A stretch of 64,000 bases of DNA from Manis javanica (lineage: Eukaryota; Chordata; Mammalia; Pholidota; Manidae). The notes beneath the pieces were generated by a model. That model saw nothing but the letters and a program-made list of their open reading frames with translations, did not search any database and was not told the DNA's origin. Each line of letters begins with the position of its first letter. Position 1 is the stretch's first letter. Shown here piece by piece: positions 49,301 to 59,095 of the stretch. A program made the translations under genes and the position numbers. Where the stretch lies: assembly GCF_040802235.1 (NCBI RefSeq), contig NC_133158.1, forward strand, positions 18,479,001 to 18,543,000, given 5' to 3'.

Positions 49301-52300
49301 CATAAATCGAATCACAAGATTTTATTACTATTAACTGCAGAATGCATTGGGCCCAATTTTAAAAAGGGATTTAAATGGTCTCTAAATCTGGCATGAAATG
49401 CTCTAGACTCATAAAGGCACTGATGTAAATTTTAAAAGGGCTCATTCAAATATTTGCATTTTAGTTCATGAGACATCATGTTTCTCACACCACTGACTTG
49501 CTTTTTGCCATTTCCTCTTTAAAGAAAGAAATCTCAGAGGTTAAGAATGGACAGACCAAGACTTTTGCCTTATGCTGCTCTCTTTTTGGGTGAGTAGCAG
49601 GAGTAAAGGTAATTATTAGCTGAGGATATACATACGTGCACATTACACAATCAGCTGAACTATTCTCTAAGATCCATCAGATTTAGAAACGCAAGTGACA
49701 GACGCAATTATCAACCTTGAGATGCGATTACTCAAAGCATCTGTTCCCAACATAAAAATCACATATACACCTAGTCAAAGAATCATTTATGGATGAATTT
49801 CCATACTCTACTAAACAGAAATAAATAATGAAGTCTCATTTTTTTGCATGAAAAAAGATCAGAAGAACTGCTGTTCTTTCCTAGAACCAACAAAAAAAAT
49901 AGGACGCTTTGTTGAATGGTGCGCAGTAATCTTTTTTGTTAGCAAAATGGGAAAAACATTCTGTGCTGTATAAGACTGAAAAGACTATAATTTAGACACA
50001 AATTTAAATGTTTTTATTGGTAACAATTAAAAAAACCCCTTCAAAGTTCTTAGTTTTGGAGACTGCCATAACTTCTTAAAACATAAATATATGGGCATGC
50101 CCTTATTATTTTTTGTTAACCGTGACCAACTAACTATTTTGCCTTAATGTTGGTTTATTTCCTCCACTGGAACTTTTTGGTTCAGTTCATTCAGTCTATT
50201 TAAAACAAGTATCTGGGCAAAACCCACAATTTTCACCTATGGGGTATTTGGACATTTACAAGACAACATCTAAACATCTCCATTTTCCAATTTTTATCTG
50301 TACACCAGAAATCATGTATACATGGCCATTACATTCCAGGAACGAGATGTTCAGTACACGATACTTCCCAACATGGTTATAACAAATCTATGTGGACATA
50401 TAAATCAATTTTAAGATAACTGCATATATTACCAAAAAAAGTAATTGTTTAAGGTGGAGGTTTCAGGCAGTACTTAATTTCAACAGATGCTCGAGACCTG
50501 GAATTCTGAAGCCCCAATAGCTCCTTTTAGAAAACAATCAAAATCCAGCCAAAATATTTTAAAACTTCAATCAATCACCTGGATGTTTAATATCCTATAG
50601 ATGATATATCTAGATAAGTTACTGAGTCTTTCACTTGACTCCAGATGGTTCCTGTCAAGGAAACATAACTATGTTTCTTTATTGCCATCTTGCTTTAGAA
50701 ATTTTTTTTAAAATTTTCTTCTTGAAACACTGAGTTAAAATGACAAGGAAAACGGCACATTTAACTCTAATAGAGCCAATCTAAATCTAACAGATAAACA
50801 TCTAATGTGATAAAATTTCATTTTGTAACAAAAAGCTTCAGTTCTTGGAAATATTTACAAAGAAACTGCAAAGGTTTATATATTTTTAATTAGACAGCTG
50901 CTTCCTAATGCCCTGCATCCTTAACCCATTGCAGATCTATTCACATAGGGCTGTCCTGTGAATGGAACAAAAAGATACTTATATTGCAAAGGAATTTTGG
51001 GCCCAGAGGATTAGGAGAAATTTTAAATGAGCCAGCAGGGGAAGAAGAGGAAAAAAACCTAATCATGTTTCAATTCTCATGTATTATACAAACCTGTAAA
51101 GACTTTTTTCAACCACACAGAATAACAAAGCTGTTCAAATACATCTCTAAAAAAAAAATTCTAAACTATTCTAATAAAAATCATGGCGCTTAATAAATTA
51201 AGTATCTATTAGCTGTAACCAAATGCTGTGGTAATACAGGGCTTTCAAAATGCTGTAAACCTATTCGCTAACAGGGAGACAACAACTTGATTTTCTCAAG
51301 ACAACTTAAAATAATTTAAATATTTTATTATCTATGTATCATTTCAATCATACAGGTCTTATTTAGATCCTACAATGTGCACTTAAGTCTGTGAAGTAAT
51401 TTAATGGAGGTGTTTAATAATTTCAGTCTTAAAAAGAGAGTGAAGAAGCTGACCAACCAAGGAAATGGTGGTTTTGCATTGTTGACGGTAAAGTAGACTA
51501 GACTTTATTTTCTACTGTAACCTCCTCCTTCAGATTCACACAAGGAAAATAATTGGTGAGACTGGGAGAGAACTGAACTTTCTCTAGTAGAAAATTTCTG
51601 CTTCCAAAAATGATGGAGATCTCCTCTCCAAAGTAAAACATCTACATTGCCCCAGCCTACTGCAAAATTGTGCCAGAGTGCTGGAGGCGCTTTATCGGGA
51701 ATTGGAAGTGGAAAACTTCCACAGGGAGAACCTCAAGACGCTGAAAACAAGGCCTGGAACCCACAAGGGAGGGCCCACATTGCTTTGCAAAGCGCACACA
51801 TGGCCCCGGACCAAGCTATTTCAAAGGGTTCGGTTCCTTCGGTGGGTGGGTGGACAGCGAACTCCTTGACTATAGGACTGAGACTCCCGGACTCGCGGGA
51901 CTTGGGGTATTTGACTTGCCTCTTTGCATTTCAGGAAGGGGCCCTCAAGATATGTTTCGAGGCTGGAACGCCTCAAAAAGGTGCTTAAGACTGAAAAAAA
52001 AAACACATAACTTTCAGCTTAAGAGAGAAACAGACCAAACGCGAGGAGAGAACGCGGGATACGGGGCAAGGTGGGGCGACACTTGGGTCACTTTGCCTTC
52101 CAGGGCACGCAGCGTCCCGCGCCGTCTGCTGCTTTTTGGAGCCGGGCACTTTTCCAAGCGCGCCCGGGGGAAACCGAAGCAGGTGTCCCCGCCCCGGGCC
52201 ACCCTCCCCGGGCTGCTCGCCTCCCCGTCGCCGCGCCCTCCCGTGTCCCCCGTGCGCAACGCGGGCGCGCCTCCCGGGCGGACAGGTGCGCCCGGGGCGC

Positions 52301-52388
52301 TTACCCCGGTGATGACCGCGGCGTCCCCGGTGGGGGGCGTGAGCAGCAGGAGCAGCAGCAGCAGCGGGGCGCAGCGCGGGCTCCTCAT
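34259..52388 (-). CDS. PROK2: PROK2 gene, prokineticin 2 precursor (three coding exons)
   Basis: Exons 52388-52305 (84 nt), 48926-48801 (126 nt) and 34363-34259 (105 nt with stop) join in frame to 104 residues (human 108; the difference is a shorter leucine run in the signal peptide). The product is a secreted AVIT-family ligand for PROKR1 and PROKR2. Known roles are olfactory-bulb neurogenesis, GnRH-neuron migration, circadian output from the suprachiasmatic nucleus and gut contraction. Residues 1-23 are the signal peptide; the 81-residue mature chain starts AVITGA and keeps ten cysteines (30, 36, 41, 42, 54, 64, 82, 84, 90, 100). Introns are phase 0 with GT-AG ends. Differences from the human sequence I remember are P34, L57, V60, W76, M85, S86, N99 and R103; V60 and R103 also occur in other mammals. 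The gene spans 18 kb against about 13.5 kb in human, largely because of an L1 in the last intron. Confidence 0.95.
34455..34705 (-). repeat. MIR SINE in PROK2 last intron
   Basis: A long, well-kept reverse-complement MIR: 'tgctaagtgctaactatgca', 'tgtgctcagcactttaccat', 'acacccattatacagaggag' and 'tggcccatggtcacatatcc'. It ends about 90 bp upstream (in transcript sense) of the terminal exon. Confidence 0.85.
35262..38904 (-). pseudogene. L1 ORF2 (endonuclease/reverse transcriptase), inactivated
   Basis: The endonuclease start is seen at 38904-38640 ([13 protein letters not shown], then CLQETHF). The reverse transcriptase N-terminal region is at 37706-37239 ([21 protein letters not shown]) and the catalytic FADD is encoded at 36796-36785. 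The C-terminal part spans 36684-35262 (LVKKMW-type region, '[13 protein letters not shown]'). The pieces fall in several reading frames separated by frameshifts and stops, so no full protein can be made. Confidence 0.9.
39079..40014 (-). pseudogene. L1 ORF1 (RNA-binding coiled-coil protein), inactivated
   Basis: The N-terminal 109-residue piece (40014-39685) starts MKRQRYLVQ and continues as a heptad-rich coiled coil ([13 protein letters not shown]). The C-terminal domain piece (39330-39079) contains [16 protein letters not shown], the ORF1p C-terminal signature. The RRM region between them is not open, so the protein is dead. Confidence 0.85.
40645..41590. other. PROK2 intron sequence between L1 and alternative exon
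   Basis: Unique-looking intronic DNA with no repeat I can name. Open frames of up to 131 codons around 41479-41920 overlap the alternative-exon remnant and its flanks on both strands and are not genes. Confidence 0.5.
41591..41646 (-). pseudogene. PROK2: Decayed PROK2L alternative exon (long-isoform insert)
   Basis: On the minus strand 56 nt encode [18 protein letters not shown] plus two bases, followed by a GTAAGAAG donor. This matches the basic insert of the human long isoform (21 residues, 63 nt, starting [15 protein letters not shown]), which furin-type processing can use to release PK2-beta. The acceptor side reads CCTTCCGG|AACCAT, so AG is replaced by GG, and the preceding 40 bases have no AG. 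The exon is also 7 nt short of the human length, which would shift the frame of the last exon if it were included. The short isoform, which skips this exon, is unaffected. I infer loss of the long isoform; a sequencing error at one base would not explain the length change. Confidence 0.8.
42064..42280. repeat. MER20 hAT-Charlie element in PROK2 intron
   Basis: Text follows MER20: 'cagtggtcctcaatcgaggg', 'ccagggggacatctggctgt', 'agggatgcggctaaacatcc' and 'gaattatcctgccccaaaca'. The 3' terminus is eroded. Confidence 0.75.
44811..45025. repeat. MER20 hAT-Charlie element in PROK2 intron (second)
   Basis: 'accagcagagctcaaccagg', 'gctgtcacaactgggagggg', 'gctgcacaggacagccccta' and 'catagcgcccaggccaagaa' follow MER20 order to its end. 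Confidence 0.75.
45473..45515. repeat. (TA)n with CA/TG interruptions
   Basis: About 43 bases of alternating T/A with regularly spaced 'ca' and 'gt', self-complementary in part. Confidence 0.9.
47788..47810. repeat. (CA)n microsatellite
   Basis: About 11 perfect AC units followed by 'tacatacatg'. Confidence 0.95.
48467..48504. repeat. Compound (TA)(TG)(TA) microsatellite
   Basis: TA units, then about nine TG units, then TA units, roughly 300 bp downstream (transcript sense) of PROK2 exon 2. Confidence 0.9.
48801..48926 (-). CDS. PROK2: PROK2 second coding exon
   Basis: On the minus strand TTTCAG|GCCTGC opens the exon and CGGAAA|GTTAGT closes it: 126 nt, 42 codons ([14 protein letters not shown] to HPLTRK). 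It encodes residues 29-70 with six of the ten cysteines and the WVKSIRIC segment conserved among prokineticins. Differences from the human protein I remember are S34P, M57L and L60V. Both splice sites are canonical and phase 0. Confidence 0.95.
48927..52304. other. PROK2: PROK2 intron 1
   Basis: A 3.4-kb AT-rich intron bounded by GTAAGC (52304) and TTTCAG (48927). I see no repeat or second gene that I can name. The open frames (for example 51647-51988 +, 51850-52488 +) run across the intron and CpG island without family resemblance. Confidence 0.7.
52305..52388 (-). CDS. PROK2: PROK2 first coding exon (signal peptide)
   Basis: The ATG at 52388-52386 is in good context (GCCATGA). The 28 codons give a basic start (MRSPRCAP), eight leucines, a short polar stretch with GDA as the cleavage site, and AVITG, the N-terminus required for receptor activation in this family. 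The exon closes ACCGGG|GTAAGC, phase 0. The hydrophobic run is four residues shorter than in human but still a plausible signal peptide. Confidence 0.93.
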
Positions 52389-52481
52389 GGCGCCCTGGGG
52401 GCTGGCGGCGGTTGGGGGCCGTTGGGGGCGCGGGGCCGGAGCGCCGAGAAGCGGGCGGGCGTCTGGCGCGAGCCTCGGGCC

Positions 52482-52489
52482 GTTATAAA
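52482..52489 (-). promoter_or_regulatory. TATA-like box of PROK2
   Basis: The minus strand reads CTTTATAACG, about 95 bp upstream of the ATG, inside the CpG island. A start site near 52455 and a leader of about 65 nt would follow. The motif is near-palindromic, so it does not set direction by itself. Confidence 0.5.
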
Positions 52490-52620
52490 GGCGAGCCCCG
52501 CCGTGACTCACGCCGGCGCCCGCCCGGCAGCACGCGCGGGGGGCACGGCGCGGGCACACGCCCCACGCCCCACCGCGCCCGCGCGCCCACCCCAGCCGCC
52601 GCCCTCCGCGCCGCGCCGCG

Positions 52621-52626
52621 CACGTG
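52621..52626. promoter_or_regulatory. Canonical E-box CACGTG upstream of PROK2 (proximal)
   Basis: CACGTG lies 233 bp upstream of the PROK2 ATG. PROK2 is a known CLOCK/BMAL1 target through E-boxes of this sequence in rodents, and neuronal bHLH factors use the wider E-box class. Confidence 0.55.
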
Positions 52627-52792
52627 CCGCCGCCCGGCGCCCCCGCCTCGGGCGCCACGCAGGCAGCGCCCCCCGCGGGGCGCCCCGCTCCCGGCCCGGC
52701 TCTCGCCGGTCGCCCGCGCTGCCTTCCGCGCGCGCCTGGAGCGCTCTTGTGGCCTGAAACACACTCATGTGCTGTCCCGGTTTCCAAAGCTC

Positions 52793-52798
52793 CACGTG
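52793..52798. promoter_or_regulatory. Canonical E-box CACGTG upstream of PROK2 (distal)
   Basis: A second perfect CACGTG lies 405 bp upstream of the ATG and 172 bp from the first. A weaker CATGTG is at 52766-52771. Confidence 0.5.
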
Positions 52799-53010
52799 CC
52801 CGGCGCCGAAAACTTGGAGTTCATTTGCTCTACAGATGTTTCGGGAGCGCCTACTACGTGCCAGGCGCTCAGACGCCTGGCAGAAGGGCGGGCGCGGCGA
52901 GGGGTGGGGCGGGGGAGGGGCTGCAGGAGCCTCTGAATTGGTTCGTTTGTTGAGCGGGTCTTTCCAGAGCGCCCGCTGCGGGCCAGGTACTGCCCCTGGG
53001 GTCTGTCCTC

Positions 53011-54717
53011 GGGGTCCAATAACCGATCCGAAAAGACAGCAAATAAACTGGGAAACGTGGAACACAGGGAAGAAGAACAAAGGGAGCGCCAAATCACCCC
53101 TAATCTCCCATCCCTGACGACACTACAGGGTTTGTCCTTCCAGCTGTGGGAGTCCAATTTACTTCTTTCATTTCAAATGCTTTCCCTTTATGCTCACATC
53201 TGTTCCCGACCCTCTCGTCTCTGATTTTCATCACACGCATTTCCTCCTTTCTTTAACATCGCGCCAGCTTCAGGCAGAGCAGTTGAGGATGCCAAAGGGA
53301 AATGAAAACGCCTGGCCTCGGGTGCCAGCCTTAGGCCCCTTAAGCCATAGGTAGGCTCTCCTTTCTTTTACTTTCCAACCCAGGAAAACCAGCCTGGTTA
53401 GAGGCGATTTGGTGTTAACTGTGATTCGTCCGTTCATGTAAACATGACTTGAGTGCCTACTGGATTCCACACCACCCATAGAAGACGAGTGACATTCTTG
53501 TCTCTCCATGTCTGACCTGAGTCTAGCTTCAAGAATCTCAGCCAGATTTTTCCTCAGCGAAAATGCCTTCAAGAATACCTAGGTGTGCCCACGCCGAACT
53601 TGTTAGCCCCGAAATCTTGGGAAGCCTGACTTTCTTCCTGAATGGTCAGAACCTCTGGCTTTTTCCTGGTCCTGTAAGGGCCACAGACTGTTGAAAAGCA
53701 GATGCGTCTTTCAGCCTCTTTAAGAGATGCAGCTAGGAAAGTCGGGACAAAGTTACTTTCAGACCGTGGGGCTCTCCCATGCCAAAGCATTCAAACTAAA
53801 TGTGTAAAGAAAAAAAAGGCAATGTTAAACAGCTGAATATTTGAAAAAACCAAATCTTTGATTTTTAAAACCATTTTACTCCTGTTTTCACGTTCAAGAG
53901 ATGTCTTGAAACAAAAAAAAAAGAATTCAACTTTCTTAACTTTAAGAAATTGTTAAAATTGGACTCACAGTAAAATAAGTGGAAACAGTAGCAAGTGACA
54001 GATTCGTGGAAAGTTTCCTTTTCCAGTCTCCATGCCAACGCTAGCATGGGAATGCTGCCTGGTAAGTAAATGTAAAAACCAGCCAACATGGATTTTAACA
54101 TTCCTACAACTTTTTAAAAAGTGGTCCATTTCGTATTTGCTACTATTGCATGCCAGTTTGGGCATTCCCTGCTTCTCCATAGACAACAGGATATGTGTAC
54201 ATAGGAAAATCAGATTTCAAAAGCGGATGGCTTCATATGCTGCTGTTTGGAAAACAATCCTCCTAAGGCTGTTTTGAAACAAGCTTGGAAACACTTAAAA
54301 AAAAGGGTTGGTTTGGTTTCATGCTGTTCCTTTTGATCATGTTGTTTCTTTTAATTGTTCTAATGCTTTAGAGAAGAAGTGAAGGCTTCTTATAGGACAA
54401 ATCTTTGCATCCATGGCCAATTAAGAAAATTGAAGTCTGAAAGTTAGTTCCATCTTATAAAGATGAAAAGGTTTAGTTTGGAGTAGTTCATTAAAACTCA
54501 CTTAGGTAGGAAGGCCATCCCACCAACACTAAAACAGAAATTAAAGAGTCAATTATTCTATTCCATTTATTACTGCAGCCTGTTGACACTGCCCCATGAT
54601 CAGTTCAGCCCAGGGAGAGATGAAGAGAACCAATCTTTGTGCAGCTCAGAGCGTACACTACTATATTTTAGCAGCCCATTCAGGCTCAGCTGAATTGAAA
54701 GGGCAATCAGTACAGGA
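53011..54717. other. PROK2 upstream flank, no gene seen
   Basis: Composition falls back to AT-rich. No repeat or gene is recognisable; the 60-100 codon frames on both strands have no family resemblance. Confidence 0.5.
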
Positions 54718-54945
54718 AAGTCCATAGGACTCCACATTTGTGAATCAGACTGAACTGGATTGGAATCCAGAATGACCATTGGGCAAGTTGCTTAAATCTT
54801 TCTAAACCTGTTTCCTCACCTATATATGGATATAAAATACCAACCTCACGGGGTACAACCTCCATGGAGTTTAAGGAGGATGGTACCTATAAAATGCTTA
54901 GTAGAGTACCTAGCACAGGATGGGATCCCTGTTAGCATTACCTCT
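54718..54945 (+). repeat. MIR SINE
   Basis: 'aactggattggaatccagaa', 'gggcaagttgcttaaatctt', 'ctgtttcctcacctatatat' and 'gtacctagcacaggatggga' follow MIR order. Confidence 0.75.
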
Positions 54946-55384
54946 TATTAAAGCCTTATTATTTAGTGTCCTGTGACAATTTCAGCCAATGCTGATGTAG
55001 TTTTCCTGTCTTGACCACCGATGGGATTTTATACTCCTTCCCATTAAGATCTGTGTCCAATCCCCACTCATTCCCCTTGGTACTCAGCACAAGGAGAGTC
55101 ACAGAGCAGGCCCTCAGTAAGTAAGGGATGATCAATAGGAATAGATTCTACGGAGGACAGTCCAGAGATATCGAGAAACATTTAATTTGCACGTATCAAT
55201 TAAATGTAGTCATCAGAAAGCTAGAGGGATAACTACTCTACCTGGAGCAGTAACTCAGCCTGCCATTCTACTTGGTGCTCATGTGCCTGAAATGAGCTGA
55301 CCCGGAACACCAGCCTGTCTCACTGCAGTCATCCTGGGGCCCAGGCCAGTGAAGCCTCCATGCCAACGTGTGCTTCTTAGCTGT

Positions 55385-56215
55385 GAGTGTGGGATGGCGC
55401 AAGGGGTTAAGCTGTGTCCCTCCCAAAAGCTATTTTCAAATCCCAAACTCAAGTACCTGTAAATGTGACCATATTTGGAAATAGGGCCTTTGTGGATATG
55501 ATTAATTTAAGGAGATGTCCTACTAGATTAGGGTGGGGCCTAAATCCAATGACTGGTATCTTCATAAGAGAAAGGAGACGGGGACCTGGACATAGAGAGG
55601 ACATGCAGACCCCACGTGGCGATGGAGGCAGAGGTTGCAGGGGTGCATCCACAAGCCAGGGTATTCTGAGCATCGCCAGCCACAACCTGAATGAGAACAG
55701 TCAAGAAAAGGTTCTTCACTAGAGCCTTTAGAAGAATCATGGCCTTCATGACACCTTGATTTCAGCCTTTTAGCTTCCAGAACCATGACAGAATACATTT
55801 CCATTTTTTAAAAATTAAAGTATCATTGATACACAGTCTTACTTTGGTTTCAAACATACAACACCGGGGTACAACAGTTACCCATATTATTAAATCCTCA
55901 CCCCCTCTGGTATCTATCAATGGGGAAAGATGTTACACAATCATTGACTATATTCTCCATGCGGTACTACCGTCCCTGTGACCGACTTACATCATGATCG
56001 CAAATTATTGTGCCCCTTTTTCCCCCTCAACCTCCTCCCACCACCCACCTGCCTCAACTCCTCCCCCTTGGTAACACTAGTCACTTCTCAGTGTTTATGA
56101 GTCTACTACTGTTTTGTTCATTCTGTTTTGCTTTTTTAAAAATATATTCCACAAATAAGTGATAAATGGCCACTGGTTGTGGTAATTTATTGTGGCAGCC
56201 CCAGGAAACTAATAC
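55385..56215 (+). mobile_element. MLT1-type MaLR solo LTR, split by an L1 tail
   Basis: The left part (55385-55802) reads 'ctgtgtccctcccaaaagct', 'aatgtgaccatatttggaaa', 'gattagggtggggcctaaat', 'ggcatggcc'-like text and 'tagcttccagaaccatgaca'. The right end (56166-56215) reads 'tggcagccccaggaaactaa' followed by TACA. Together they give one MaLR (ERVL-related) LTR of about 470 bp, with no internal retroviral genes. The interruption at 55803-56165 is L1. Subfamily MLT1C is my best guess. Confidence 0.75.
55803..56165 (-). mobile_element. L1 3'-end fragment inserted in the LTR
   Basis: It opens with a T-rich run (the L1 tail in reverse), then 'aagtatcattgatacacagt', 'acaacagttacccatattat', 'tcctcccccttggtaacact' and 'ctactgttttgttcattctg', matching the L1 3'UTR also seen at 34735-35100. 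It is 5'-truncated to about 360 bp and younger than the LTR it splits. Confidence 0.8.
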
Positions 56216-56224
56216 AGGTGTCAA

Positions 56225-56925
56225 GTGCCTCTGCCTGGAATGTCTGCGTATCACCTGTGCTCACATTTTAATGGCCAAACTTCTTTTGTTGAAGGCAACT
56301 CCATCCTCTGGACATGACCTTGGAGCTGCCCTTGACCCTCTCTTTCTCTCACACCTCATATCCAATCTATCTGGAAATCCTGGTGACTCTGCCTTCAAAA
56401 TACATCTTCTGTCATGGCCACCCTTCTTGTTCTAAGTCACCATCATCTCCAGCCAGCCTAGATTATGGACAACACAGAACACACAGGCATGCTCCCGCGT
56501 TGGAAAATCTATCCTGAAACTCCTCTCCAACAGGATTGCTCTTCCCCCAAATAGATGAGAACTCGACTGGCTCCCTCATCTCCTTCAAGTGTTTGCTCAC
56601 ATCTCACCATCTCAAGCAAGCTTCTCTTGACCAACCTTATTAAATTTGTAACTGCGCCTGCACTCTAGATGTCCCTTATTTTGCTTTCTCCTGTAGCACT
56701 GGGCACCTTTGCACACACACGGTTATGTGCTGCTATATTACCTGCATTGCCTTGCTCCACCCCCACCCCATCCCATCCCACCCAGACCAGAATAAAAACT
56801 CATGAGATTGGAGTTTTTTTTTTTAAAAAAAGTCTTTTGTTCACCCATTTATCTCTAGTACTTGAAAGTGTGCCTGGCACATAGCACACACGCAAAAAAT
56901 ATTTGTTGAACAAGTTAGTGAAAAT
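56225..56925 (+). repeat. L2-type LINE 3' region
   Basis: 'cttggagctgcccttgaccc', 'cacctcatatccaatctatc', 'catctccttcaagtgtttgc', 'cttctcttgaccaaccttat' and finally 'agtgtgcctggcacatagca' with 'aaaaaatatttgttgaacaa' follow the ancient LINE text through to the L2 3' terminus. A T/A-rich run interrupts at 56814-56832. The first third may belong to a related old LINE. Confidence 0.65.
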
Positions 56926-57254
56926 GTAGAGCACAGACTGGAGGCCAGATAGGGTGGGTGAGAACAGGTCTGATGGGGGCTCCTGCTGACACTGTTGGCA
57001 GAAAAGAGGGAGAGAAGACCTGATTCATTCAGGCAGAGTGTACTATTGGTTGAGATAAACAGTGAAGAAGGAAATGTCAAGATTCATCCCCAAGATTCAC
57101 CTCGATTAACTGATCAGCAGTGGGGATGCAGGAAATTACCTGGGTGGGGAGAAAGGCAGTCAGATAGGCCAGGGGTGCGGAGGAACAGGCTGGGCTGGAG
57201 ATGAAATTCTGGTGAGGTAGTTTCCCCTTAAAATTTTTGTGTGTGCCCATTTCA

Positions 57255-57485
57255 TACTAACGCAGCCACAGTGGTAAAAATCTAGATCAGTGGTTGGCCA
57301 GCTGTGACCGCCTGCCTGTTTTTGTAAATAAAGTTTTATTAGAACATAGCCACCTTGTTTATATGTTGTCTATAACTGCTTCTACTGTACAATAGCAGAG
57401 TAGAGCATTTTTGAGAGAGATGATATGGCTTGCAAAGCTAAAAATGTTAATTATCTTATAGAAAGTTTGCTGACTCCTGCTTTAG
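57255..57485. repeat. hAT-type DNA transposon remnant
   Basis: 'tcagtggttggccagctgtg', 'aataaagttttattagaaca', 'ttgtctataactgcttctac' and 'gaaagtttgctgactcctgc' match a common old hAT element whose exact family name I am not sure of. Confidence 0.55.
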
Positions 57486-58894
57486 GTGATAAAGAAGAGT
57501 CTGGAGTTTCTCTACTGCTCCTCAGGGCAAATTTGATACCACCACATCTTCCCAGGCCTTTTACACCCTATATTTTGATGTTCTCTGGTTTGTCAGTTTA
57601 ATTCATCTGCTTCCTGAGTTTGGAAATTTGCCCCAAGTACTGGCTTCCTGATGGACCCCTAGCATGTTCACCTGGTTATATGTACTCTCATTTCAACTGC
57701 TTGTTACATAGTAAGTGTTCAATAAATATTTGTGGTTGGAATTTGAAGAGGAAGGGCAATAAATGTGTGCGTAGTCTGCTTGCTTTCACTGACAGCCAGG
57801 AACATTTTCTCAACTATATACATGAAGAGAACTTGTGTTACTCTTTTACAGGAATTCTAGCTTTAAAAGTAATTCTACCTTGCTTGAGGATCTTTACTTC
57901 TTTTGTGTCTCTTCTTCACATGTGACTCCTTTTTATGACAGCATAATAGGTGGGCCCAGTAATTTCATAGCTGGGTCCCATTTGTCTTTGTGTAAATGAC
58001 TTTCATTCAGATGGGCTCAAAATTAAGTAAAATAGGTATTCTGCTTGTTTACCTATACACTCCTTGATCACTGTACTATTACAGGGTGGCTTTTCTTGTT
58101 AACAAACTAAGAATATCAGTCTGCAATATCTTTTTAAAATAATAACCATGATTTAAATGTGACATATGAGAAATGGGATTGCTTTTATAAGAGATTGCTT
58201 AAATAAGACATCTATTTGAATCTATTTCAATGCTGATGATTCCTCTTTATTTTTAAAAATAAATCACCATACAATTTGAAAGCCAATTGTCTATGGAGGC
58301 ACTAAAATTATTTGGTCTATTCAAGTGATAATGTACAATAAAGTTTACCTATTTTTAAATAGTTGAAATATTACTCTGAGAGAAAGAGTTTTTCTTAAAA
58401 CAATTAGTTTAAAATGCATTTGAAATAATGAGGGGTCAGGATGAATGTTTGATTCTAAAAGGTTTAGTTTTTATCCATTATAATGATGAGTGTATTTAAT
58501 ATTCATTTTTAGCATTGAAGATTAGCCTTAAGGCTAAGGCTTATATATCATGTAGCTCATTAAAAGGAAGAGATTGTTATGCAAATCTGTAACATACTTG
58601 TAACTTTCCAGAGAGAAAGAGAAAGAGAAAGCCTCAGATAGTAGAATTTTCTTAAGAGAAAAACCAGGGCTAGGTAATTAGTTCCTTATTATTTTAGATC
58701 AACTTTTATTAGCTATCCCACACAAGTAAATTTCATTCAGCAATTTTTTTTCCCCTAGATTTGGATCATATTTATTTTTTTACTGAGGGAAAGGACTTGG
58801 TATATAACAAGGCATATGGGCACAAGAATGTAAGGCACAAACCAGTTAGTAGAGCCTCCATTTCTAAATGTAAAGACTGGCTCTCTCTATGCTT
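57486..58894. other. Intergenic AT-rich DNA, no gene seen
   Basis: 57700-57745 ('acatagtaagtgttcaataa') is a short MIR/L2-type 3' end. No other repeat or gene is recognisable. Confidence 0.5.
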
Positions 58895-59095
58895 TGTACA
58901 TGATAGGTGCTCAGTAAATCTCCATGCACCTTGTATAATCCCTCCAGCTACATTATGGAAGACCTACTGTTACAATCCCCATTTTGCAGACGAGGGAAGT
59001 AAGATTCAGAGAGATTAACTACGCTACATAGAATCACAATAATTTCTAAGTAGTACAACTGGGTTTCAATCCAGGTCAGTCTGATGCCAAATATT
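58895..59095 (-). repeat. MIR SINE
   Basis: Reverse-complement MIR order: 'ataatccctccagctacatt', 'tacaatccccattttgcaga', 'cagagagattaactacgcta' and 'gggtttcaatccaggtcagt'. Confidence 0.75.

Larger units (their letters stand above)
52060..53010. promoter_or_regulatory. CpG island at PROK2 5' end
   Basis: GC-rich, CpG-dense sequence covers exon 1, the presumed transcription start and about 500 bp upstream, flanked by AT-rich DNA on both sides. Confidence 0.85.

Noticed and set aside
51850-52757. Plus-strand frames of 212 and 228 codons opposite PROK2 exon 1
   Set aside because: They overlap each other and the true exon on the other strand, and are CpG-island artefacts of low complexity.
52014-52787. 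257-codon minus-strand frame across PROK2 exon 1
   Set aside because: Only the part from 52388 to 52305 is coding. The rest is promoter and intron read-through in a CpG island, and a clear GTAAGC donor follows AVITG.
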